Assembly: GCA_017469785.1 (NCBI GenBank)
Contig: JAFUFU010000044.1
Span: forward strand, 18,500 to 82,499
Direction of reading: 5' to 3'
DNA length: 64,000 nucleotides
Source: Treponema sp.
GTDB lineage: Bacteria > Spirochaetota > Spirochaetia > Treponematales > Treponemataceae
This document shows positions 16,604 through 27,000 of the stretch, in pieces; the stretch's first letter is position 1; every line of letters starts with the position of its first letter. The notes under the pieces are model-generated. The model searched no databases and was not told the DNA's origin. It saw only the letters and a program-made list of their open reading frames with translations. The translations under genes were made by a program, and so were the position numbers.

Positions 16604-17923
16604 CTATTTTCCAAGCGTACCGAAGGGAACGCCGATTGTATTTTCAAGATTCAAAATCGCCTTGATGAGCGTAAGGGTCTCGCTTTTAAGGGAAACCTGG
16701 GCGTTCAAGAGCGAAGTGTTTGCGTTCTGCAAAGTGAGCAAATCCTTTGCGCCGCGATTGTAGGCTTCTTGTGTCATGTCGTAGGTTTTCTGCGCCAGAG
16801 TGACATTTGCCTGCTTGTATTTGATTGATTCCTGACTCTGCTTTATCGAGCGGAGACTTGAATCAATGGTTCTTTTGAGATTTTTCCTTTCGTTCTCAAG
16901 CTGAAGCTCCAAATCCGCCGCCGAGTCCTTTGCCGTGTCGATTGCGTCATTTCTGACCGACCATGGAAGCAGGCCGTCCAGAGGAATGGTCGCCGAAAGA
17001 ATAAGGCTTGTCGTTTTTGTAGGGTCAGGAGCCGTTCCCTCGTAGCCCATATACCAATATTGGTCACGCCAATTAAGGGTAGCGCTCAAGCTGGGGGCAA
17101 AAGCCGAAAATCTTTTTTCAAGTACGGTGTTTTTTGCCGCCGCAAGTTTGTATTCGAGCAACTTAATAGAAGAAGACTGCACATTTTGCGAATCAAGGGA
17201 AATTTCGTTCAGGTTGATTAAATCATCAAGGGAGCCTTCAAGCTCGATTTTTTCGTCTGTGGAAAGCCCCAGAGTCTGCTTAAAAGAATCCAAATCATTC
17301 AAGAAAGTCGTGCGGGCGCTTTCCACGGTGGGAATCTTGCTCTTGTAGTTGACTTCCGCCGAAAGAACATCAATTTCGCTCAGCCGTCCCTGATTGTAGC
17401 GGGCCAGATTGCTCGTGTACTGGGTTTTGGCAATCTCAAGATTTTTTTCCTGCAAGACGATGTTTTCTTTTTCGTAAAGAAGACCATAAAAAGCCTCCCT
17501 CACGCTCAACTCAACAGATTTCACCGCATCGTCAAAAGTAAGTTTGCCAGACTCATAGTTGATTTTCGCGCTTTGCATTGAAGTGTAAAGATTTGCGCTC
17601 AAAGAAATGGAAAGGGTCGCTGAAAGAGCCATGTTCGCCGTGTAGCCCGCATCATTATCGCTCAAAGCATCAATTGGAAGCGATGAAGTCGCCCCCACGC
17701 TGGCAGTCGGACTGATGCTGTTCCATGAATGATTTTTTGCCCGGGCTGCCGCATCAAGGGTAATCTGGGCGCGGGCCACAGAAACATTATTCTTTTTGGC
17801 CAGTTCCACCGCATCCTCAATTGAAAGCGAAAGCACATCTGATTGAAGATTTTCAGCTGAATCTGAGAATAAAAAGTGAATGCCGAAGAAAAAAATCGCC
17901 GACAGTATTACAATTCGTTTCAT
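16604..17923 (-). CDS. TolC-family outer-membrane efflux channel
   Basis: A 439-residue protein with an N-terminal signal peptide (MKRIVILSAIFFFGIHFLFS). It has the two-fold repeated helical pattern of outer-membrane efflux proteins (about 30-225 and 235-435): AKKNNVSVARAQITLDAAA, REAFYGLLYEKENIVLQEKNLEIAKTQYTSNLARYNQGRLSEIDVL, and later YKQANVTLAQKTYDMTQEAYNRGAKDLLTLQNA. It is the trimeric exit duct of the tripartite pump. As the first gene of the operon it carries the promoter. The -10 box ends six bases before the ATG, so the operon mRNA is predicted to be leaderless at this cistron, while the following cistrons have ribosome sites. Confidence 0.9.
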   Translation of the reverse strand: MKRIVILSAIFFFGIHFLFSDSAENLQSDVLSLSIEDAVELAKKNNVSVARAQITLDAAARAKNHSWNSISPTASVGATSSLPIDALSDNDAGYTANMALSATLSISLSANLYTSMQSAKINYESGKLTFDDAVKSVELSVREAFYGLLYEKENIVLQEKNLEIAKTQYTSNLARYNQGRLSEIDVLSAEVNYKSKIPTVESARTTFLNDLDSFKQTLGLSTDEKIELEGSLDDLINLNEISLDSQNVQSSSIKLLEYKLAAAKNTVLEKRFSAFAPSLSATLNWRDQYWYMGYEGTAPDPTKTTSLILSATIPLDGLLPWSVRNDAIDTAKDSAADLELQLENERKNLKRTIDSSLRSIKQSQESIKYKQANVTLAQKTYDMTQEAYNRGAKDLLTLQNANTSLLNAQVSLKSETLTLIKAILNLENTIGVPFGTLGK

Positions 17924-17929
17924 ACTATA

Positions 17930-17958
17930 ATAATATCGGCGATTTGATTCTGTTTCAA
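17930..17958 (-). promoter_or_regulatory. Leaderless promoter of the efflux operon
   Basis: On the minus strand TTGAAA (17953-17958), 17-base spacer, TATTAT (17930-17935), then six bases to the ATG at 17923. The expected +1 is the A of the ATG. The -35 box overlaps the T-tract of the upstream terminator. Confidence 0.7.
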
Positions 17959-18012
17959 AAAAAAAGTGTTATAACACGAAATAAAACAAGAAATTATTTC
18001 TGCTTTATTTCG
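17957..18012 (-). terminator. Terminator of the giant lipoprotein gene
   Basis: After the TAG at 18028 comes a 36-base near-palindrome (CGAAATAAAGCAGAAAT with ATTTCTTGTTTTATTTCG, 17977-18012). A perfect palindrome GTGTTATAACAC (17966-17977) follows and then nine Ts on the minus strand. This is a double-stem rho-independent terminator. Confidence 0.7.
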
Positions 18013-18027
18013 CTTGTGAAAAGCCGG

Positions 18028-21000
18028 CTATTTTTTCTGAGCAAGCTCAACCGGACCGTCGTCAAGACAGTAGACAACAGCCGGGTTTGTAGTTCCGTTT
18101 CCATAAACGGTCGTACTGTCGCTGACCGGGTAACTAGATTTATTTACCGCACTGACCGTTTTTCGATTTGTTCCGCCTTTCGGGATTGCAATAAGTTTTC
18201 CGTCAGAATCTTTATGAACACCGACGTTTACGCGGTCAATAATCGGAATACCAGTTGTAGGAATAGTTGAAATTTCCCAGTTACCTGTAAACATGTCGCT
18301 GTCATCGCTGCCGGCAAAGGTCGGATATCCATTGTCAAATTTCACAGGATATGCAATGCGGGCCGCCGCCGAAGTGTCCTCGTTTGCAGGAACAAAGTAG
18401 CCGATTCGGGGAACATGATTACCACTATCGTCTTTTGCAACATCAATCGTACACCATGTACCTACAGAAAGGAATGAGTCTACCGTGAAAGTTTTTGCGC
18501 TCGCAGTCTGAGGAACTCCGCGTGAAACAGGAACGTACGTATAGAGCAAGTCAGCAGAAAGGCTGTCATAGTGGGCGATATGAATTCCGTCATCAGCATC
18601 AATTGCCATACGGCAGTACATACCGCCAGTACTACTTATCTCTCCAGCATGAGACTGCCAGTTTCCTGTGTACATATTATTCTCTTTTTCAGTGTCACTG
18701 TCGCTAGGAGTGTCGTAAGAAAGCACAAGATTCTTGTTCACGCCGTCGTACCAGCAAAGGACAACCGTAGGCGTTGCAGCAGTTGCCGTTGAAGGAAGCA
18801 CTCCGATATCAACGAATTTTCCGCCCTGATATGTAGTTGTCACCTGATATGCAGACGCATAACTTGAGCCAAGGCTGGTTCCCGCTACACGGTAGATGTG
18901 CTGACCAGAAGCATGATTGTTTGTATTTGTACTTACTGAATCGTAAGCGTGATTGAAGCGCTTGTCCTGTATAGGCCAATCGCTCTCACAATGCTGCAAA
19001 TCCAGCATTGAATCATTGGCAGTTCCACTGTCCCAATATTTTTCACCATTTCCATCACTTTTAGTAGCACTCCCATTTACACCTGTGTAACCAAAATCTC
19101 CAGGCTCAGCTCCAACTTTACCCTGCCTGTATCGAATCTGCTTGGTAAGATTGTCCCAGTACGCCAGGTGAACTGTGACTTTGTTTGTTGCGCTCGGTGC
19201 GCTATTTGGATCTGGCATAGAGGTCGCCATTGCCAGAGACTGGGTTCGGTCAATATCCGTTGTCCATGTAGTCTCAGAAGAATCAATCGGAATACAGATT
19301 GCCTCGATTCGGCTTGAATTCTTTATTTTCTGATAGTTTTCGTTTAAGTCCATATTGTAGATAGTATTTCCAGCCTGTCTTGAGAAGAACTGTAAGTATG
19401 CCGCTCCTACTGCGGTGTCAGTATCAGGGGACTGAGCCGCCGCATAGGGGTAGCCGTACTGGTCAAAGCAGAAGGTGTTGTTTGTAAACCAACCATAATT
19501 CTGAGCTATGGCCGTCTGGCTCTTTATATTGTTCAAAGCCTGAGTAGAACCATTATCAATGAAAGGCGCACTGAAATAAACAACCGCATTCGAGAATGAA
19601 ATACCGATTCTTCCCTTAGGACTGATTTTCATCGTCGGGTTGTCACTCTTTCCGTTGCGGGGTTCTGCCGCGTTTAGGAACTGCCAGACATCGAGTTTCA
19701 AATCGTCCGTAAGTACATTGTTATTGTTGTTGTTCGGCTGTCTGTTATAGGCATATGTATAGTTCGTATCAGAAACATCGCCCGTATACGAGCCAAGCGC
19801 ATCATTATTGTTGTAATTGTTCAGCGCAGCCACTCCGTTCACAGTCACTTTGATTTCACCAGAGCTGGCTCCGCTTCCGGTGCCGGTAGTGAGCGTAATC
19901 GTATTTGCCACAGAAGAGCCGTTCACAGAACCGTTTATCAGGGTTGTTTCTGTCATACCCTGTACGGTAACTTTTGCCGTGTTCGTTCCCAGGTTGAATC
20001 CCACAAACTGTATCGTTTCGCCTTCATATACCGGATAGCTTCCGAGAACAGTTCGCGCATAAACGCTCGGAGCCTTTCGGAAGTATGGACTGAGGTGAGT
20101 GACGACCTGTGTGACATAAGGAACAACATCCATCTGATACAAAGGCACATTGTCGCTTCCGTCTTTGTTTACCAGCGTGGTAGAAACACTGCTCACGTCA
20201 ACCACATTGTAACTGTGGTCAAAAGCAATCACGCGGGCTTTGACATCGGCTTTTGCCGTATTTGCGATTTTTTCGCTATCGATGCTAAGCGTCCATGCAA
20301 CTTTGTGACCGTTTTGGCTCAGATATTTCTCTTCAACAGAGAATTCCCAGCCGCTTGAGATTACCGCGTCGCTTGCCTTCCATCCGCTGCCCGGAGTGTA
20401 ATAGGCCATCTGATAGTAGGTCATACTGTCGCTGCTGTTTACGTATGTTCCGGATGTTGCCGTTACGCTTCCTGCTGTTTTATTGTAGTCGCCGGCGGCT
20501 GAAATATAGCTGCCGCTTGCAGGAGTAAGCGTATCGAATGATACCCACAGGCTCGAAAGTCGCTGATCATCATAGGCATAGCCCTTCATGGTGATTTTTC
20601 CAGATACTTTCGGGTCAGAATCACGCAGTTCCGAAGCCAAATCCGTTGAAGAGTGTTTGCTGGACTTCTCCCAGTCACTTTCCAACTCAATATGGCCTTG
20701 CAGACCTGTGTATGAAGTAACGGCATCGCTGCCCGTAGCTGATGAGCCGTAAACAGAGTTGTCAGTCAAGCTGTTCCACTTGAATGGATCGATGACCGAC
20801 TTCGGAGCCTTTGTATCGTTCAAGGCCACGACTAAATCCGAGATACGCACAAAGCAATAATTAGAGCTTTTACCGCAAACCGTTCCATCGGTAGAATCCC
20901 AGAATGTGAATGACATGGCTTTGCCAGTACCGTCAGCCAGTCCGCTCAAATCACTTGAATCAAGGAGATATTTTCGAACCGTATCTGTTTCGCCGCTTGT

Positions 21001-24000
21001 GGCATTTTTAACAGGAGTGAATGTGGCAGAAATATCGCTTGAAGTGCTTTCTTCTTTAAATGTTACATTTGAGTCGCCATTCTTCTGGTAAGTTTTTACG
21101 GAAGAGGCGTCTTTGAGCCATGCCATCTTAATCGTACCGTTTCCGCCTGTAAATTCAGGTACGACAACGAATCCGCTTCGAATCTCAAAGGCCTTTCCGT
21201 AATTAGAATATGTTGAGCCGCCTGTTTCAAAATCAACGCTGCTCTTGAAATTATCGTTTGCATCCTTATAGCTTCCGTCGGCAGAGGCCGTGACAAACTG
21301 ATAGGTGTTGAATTCATTTTCTGAATATTTGCCTTCGCCGCTCAAGTCAGTTCCGAGATAGAGTTTTGCGATTCTCGGCGCGTTATTCTGAATGCTTGTC
21401 TCGATTCGCTTCTCAGCCACGTTTCCAGCTTCGTCAAAAGCAATACAAACAATCGTTACAGGGCCATCGCTCATCATATCAGAGTAAATCGTGCCGTCCC
21501 AGGTGTATGTCGTAGCGCGCTTGGTAAATGTCTCAACCATTTCGTCGCCGTCATCGCCATTTACAGTGTACTTGTGGGTCGTATCGTTCATTGTGTGGCT
21601 TTCGGTGTTATCAACTACCTGTCCGTACGGGAACCCGGCCTCTGTTACGCTCATTGTAACGGCATCTTCAAATGTCGCTGCGTTTCCGCTTACAGAAGAA
21701 ATCTTGTGATACTCACCGCCGACAAAAATCAAACCGCCGGCTCGGATATGCTTGTTATCTGCAAGGGAGCCACTTGTACTCGTAAAGGTCGTTCCGGCAG
21801 CATCAAGGGAACCTGAATATGTCTTTCCGTACATGGTATATGTGGAAGTTCCCTGGCTGACAGTGTATTTCTTGATTTCGGTTGTGACGCCTGTTACCGG
21901 AATATAGTCTGTGGCATAGCTTGAAGAATCCACCATGGCATCAAGAATCCTGACATTGCTGCCATCTTCTACCTTCTCACGCAGGAAATAGAAAAGAACC
22001 CTCTTCAAGCCTGAGCCAGCTTCCGTGATATCGCCGCCAAGGGTGTACAGGTAATTTGAGTTCTGCACCACAGGAACCGTACTTCCAAGAAGGCTGACTT
22101 CATTGCCTTTGAGAGTGTCGAAAGAAGGCGCCGTGTTGTCAATATAGAAGGAATAGGTCATCGTACTTGCGTGAGGCGGAGTTGCGTTATCCTCAACATA
22201 TACAGTGTAAGTCACAGTTGTGCCTGACATTGATTCAGTGTCGATAGGAACATAAAGCTTGCGTGTCTTATATCCGTCACTGTCAGTGCTCTCGTCAGAA
22301 AGTTCGTAATTGCTGATTGAGGCGGAACCACGCCGAACTTTCAGTGAAGATACATCAAGACCGTCATTATCTTTGAGACTTGCAACCAGATACCATTTTC
22401 CCTTGAGATAGGTGTCGGCCGTATAGACTTTTTCGATTGAAATTTTAGATGAGTCTTCATAATCTGCCTCTGCAGACGGGTCTGTGCTGTACTGCCGGAG
22501 AACTGCGCTCTGGCTTGGGGCATTTGCGTCAACATGAATGTAGACCGGTGAAGACCAAAGGCCCATTTTCCCGTTTTCATTGATTGCGCACGAACGGATT
22601 GCGATATTATTCGTTCCAGAAGTTGGGTTAAGGTCATTGTCAGAGTTTATCGAGACGCTCCATGCGCCGGATTTTGTCTCGGCTTTAAGGCCCCACCAGT
22701 CGCTTGTGACATAAATAGGATTATCGTAGTCTCCCAACTTTGTAACAGTCGTGCCGGAAACCGTTGGCGTAATGACACCGCCCAAAGTCGTAAATTCATC
22801 GCTGAATGCAGTTGAGAGCCATGTGACAGTGCCGTCAGCAGCTACAGAGCCAATCTGAATATATACCTGACCGACAGAAGCAGTTCGCGACGGGACTTCA
22901 ACCGTACCGCTCAGGCGGATTGTTCCAGCAAGAGTTGCATATTCCTCTCCAGAATCGTAGTCGGCAGCGGTCGGATAAGTGAATTCTGTTACCGGACGGT
23001 CTCCGTCAGGATTGTGCAGGATAGAATAATCCCGCTTGATGTAAATATTTCCAAGTTCATCGGTAGACTTGAAGAAAATCGGAATCTTGTAGAAATTCGT
23101 TGATGAGTCAAATTCAACTTTATACTGATTGGTATCATCAAACAATGAAAGGTCTGTATTCTGATTTGACACGAATCTGAAATCGAAGATGCTGGCCGAC
23201 GCTTTTATATTATTGTCAGAACGCCAGCCTTCAAGAGTCGCAAGAGCAGAGTCTTTCATTGATTCAGTATAATCCGCAGGCGGAACGAGCCATTCAATCG
23301 ACTTGATTCCCACACCGCTGTCGCTTGCGGTTCCAACGATATTGATTGTGCCAGTGACTTCATCGCTTTCACTTGGACTTGTAATCGTAATAGCGTCCGG
23401 GCCGAGGTTGTCCAGAGAGAAAGTCTTTGTCAGAGTTTTTGTATTTCCCGCCTTATCCAGAACGGCAAAAGAGAGCGTTTTCGTGCCGGACGTTGTCTCC
23501 TTTCCGTCTGTAAAGCTAGCTTCAGGAACCCGAATAGCAGGAGACTCATAGTATGTGTACTCCACGCCAGAAACATCGCGGGTCTGCGTTGTTGGGACAA
23601 GATTAATCGAGTCTTCTGTGATTTCTGCTTCACTTCCAGATTCAACCGTTTTATAATTCTTCGTCTCATCGACTTCTTTTGAGTCAATGATATTAAGCGT
23701 TACTGAGCTGATATTTTCCTCGCTAACCGGAACATATACTTTGATATATTTTTTATCGCCACCGGCATAGCGAGCGGTGCTTATAATATGCTCCGCTGAT
23801 TCAGGTTCAGCGGCTACATTTCCAACAGTATCAAGTCCGTCAGAATTTGTCGAAGTGTAGCTTTCCGCGTTTTTCCCGATAACCAGGGACGGAACGTCGA
23901 TTTTCGGTTCAGCCGTATCAAGATTGACAAGCAGAGCCACGGTGTTATCAGATTCAGAAGAAGAGCTGTTGTATGCGTAGTATGGGCGGGCAAATTCAAC

Positions 24001-27000
24001 TTCAGCGCCAGTCGTGAACGTTGAGCCGGTTTTTATGACATTTCCGTCCTTATATTTTCCCGTGTCAACGATTTTAAAGTAAAGCGGTATATTTTCATTG
24101 TCTCCGCCTGTTATAGTGTATGACCAGCTTCCGTTTATCACTGTGACATCAGCCCATGAAGAATTATTCTGAGAGATTTGGAAGCTTTCGATACCGTCGT
24201 CATCGCTGATAGTTCCGCTGATTTTGGCGTTTTTGAGCCAGTCATCGGCAGAATCAATGCTTGTAATTCTTACCACCGGTCTGTCGGAATTTCTGTCTAC
24301 CGTATATTTGGTGTAAGCACTGAATGAAGATACGTTTCCGGCCGCATCATACACCACAGGAATGATGTACAAATCTTTTGAAACCAGATTGCTTTCCGAA
24401 GAATCAAACACTTCATAAGTGTCAAAGTCATCGAATGTCCAGCTGTAAATTTTTGTCGCATCTTCGATTGTGCCGAAGAGTGTCAAATCACTGGCTTCCG
24501 TTGATGAAGTTGGTTGTGTCTTTGAATAGTACAGCTCAAGCTTTGTCGGACCTGCGCCTTCGTATTCAGTAGTTCCTGAAATTGAAACCACTCCGTTCAC
24601 TGTTGAATTTCCAGACGGATTTACAACTTTCAGTTTTGGAGAGTCCGTATCGACCTGCAAAGTGAAAATCGTGCTCGTGCTGGAGTTTCCCGCCTTGTCG
24701 GTGACGCTTGCCTGTACATTATAGCTTTGTCCAGCCGTGAGTTTACTGATAATTTCATTAGTCAGCGTCGCTTCCCAGTTTTCTTCCGTTGAGCCACCAA
24801 GAGAGACATCAACCGTTATCGGATTTCCATTCGAGTTGATTCCGCTCACCCAAATACTTGCGCTTGTAACGCCAGATGCAGAGTCGGAAGCCTTGCCAGA
24901 AATAGAAATTTCATTCGTTTTGTTGGTGTAGTTTGCGCCACTGTGGCTTGTGCATGTTATAGAGGGGCTTTCTGTATCCACATTGATTGATAAGGCCGCA
25001 TCTCCGCTGTTCCAGTCAAGGTTCGCAGAGACAGTCGAATCATTCTTGCTTGTGGCTTCAAGGGTATCAATTCCAACGTTTCCGACATTGTCAACGGCAA
25101 GCAGCACGAGATAATTGCTTCCAGCGGAGAATCCCGAAACTGTTGTCCTGAATGAAGACTGAATTTCTTCAAATGCCTTTGTTCCGTCAGCCTTTGTGTA
25201 AGACACGCGCCTTCTTGCGTATTTCTCTATATCATCAGAATCAGAAAGGGGCGCGAACATTCCCTTCTTATCGCTGGCGTAATTCGTTTTAAATGAAGAT
25301 ATTTCAGCGGATGTAGGAGCATGGTCGAAAATCTTGTAATAAATCATGCTCAATCCAGAACCATCTTCTTCAAAAGTTCCGCGGATTGTAAGAGTCTGGC
25401 TGTTGCCCCATGTACCGGAAGAATATTTTCCGCCTACATCCTTATCAAGCGAATTGTTCCATGTAAGGCCAGCTTCGCTTACCTCACTGCTTTCATTGTC
25501 AAATTCCCCGACTCTGAAATACAGGTCCTTTTTCTTTTTGTCATAGACATGTTTTCCAGTCGGAGCCTGTGTATCAAATATGATGTTGTAGGTTTCGCTT
25601 GAAACATTTCCTGCCGAATCAGTTGCCGTAACCGTGAGCGTTGCCCCGGAACCCGTAAGTCCAGAAAGATTTACAGAATCAGACCAGCTCATTGCCGTAA
25701 GCGGCGTACCTGATTCGACAGAGCCAGTGCCGCCATTGCTCGTGAATTCGTAAGATGTTCCGCTGACGAGATAATTATCCGTTGTCATTCCTGACAGCTT
25801 GAAGGGCTTTGTATTATTTATATAAATATCCTCACCCTCTATATAGCCTGTGGAAATCGCAACGTTGGCAATACTCGGCGAGCCTGTATCGAGGTAATAT
25901 GAGCGGGTCAAAGTTCCTTTACCGCTATCATTTCTTGACCGGATTTCCAAAGTAACTGTATATAACTTGTTATCGACCGGTGTGAAATCTCCCAAGTCAA
26001 GACTGTCAATAGCAAATTCATATATCTCCGAACTACCCTCACGCAAAGACTCCGATATATCAACATCTTTAGCCCCGCCACTGGCAGAAGATGAAGTATC
26101 AGAAAATGTTACGCTGTATAACAACTCACTGATTGCGCTTTCAGACTCAATAGTTCCAGAGAATGAAAGTTTGTCAAGCTCATCTTTTTTGAATGCAGTC
26201 AAGGCCGCTAAATTTTTATATTGAGCCTTATCTTCACTGCCGAGTTCCATTCGTGGAGAAGAGCCGTTTGCGCTTGCAAAGAAACCGAATCCGTTTGAGT
26301 CTGATGCAATGAAAGTCTGACCGTCAATATCAAAGCCTTCCACGGAGAATTCATATTTGTATCCGTTCTGGATTTCCTCTATACCAGAAGAAGCCGACAG
26401 TGACGATGACAGGGAAAGGGCATCCGTATTTTCATCTTTAGACGTGATTGTATAGCGGTAAGTTTTAGGATCCGCCGCAATCATTGCTTTTGCCTCAGTC
26501 TCATCCTTGTCATAAAGTTTTTTGACGTATTTTACAGCTTCATCTTCATTCCAGGTCCAGAAAAGCTGTTTGTTTTCGTCACTTTCCCCGACTTTTTTGT
26601 AATAGATGCTGATTGTACTGGTATCAAGATTGTTCAAATCAAGACCAGGTGTAATAGAAACATTGATTGCAGAGTCGCTGAAATAGTTGTAATAGCCTTC
26701 CGTATATGAGTCCCCGGTTGCGTCAGGACTAATGGCAAGACCGCTGACCGTGTAGGTCGGGTTGTTTTTGGGATTCACTGAGAAAGTAAGATAAACATCG
26801 CCAGAAGCAGTTTCGGTATTGCTAACCGCAGAAGATATTGACTCAGTTGAATACGCGCAGCTCTTGCTCAAGGCTTCATCGAGGATTCGCTGAAGGTTTT
26901 CATTGCCGACATAGGTTGCGTCCGTTTTGTTGATGTAGTTTCGGAGCATGGTCACGGAAAAATCCGCAAACTCCTTGTTCTTCGCATTTATAAGATTAAG

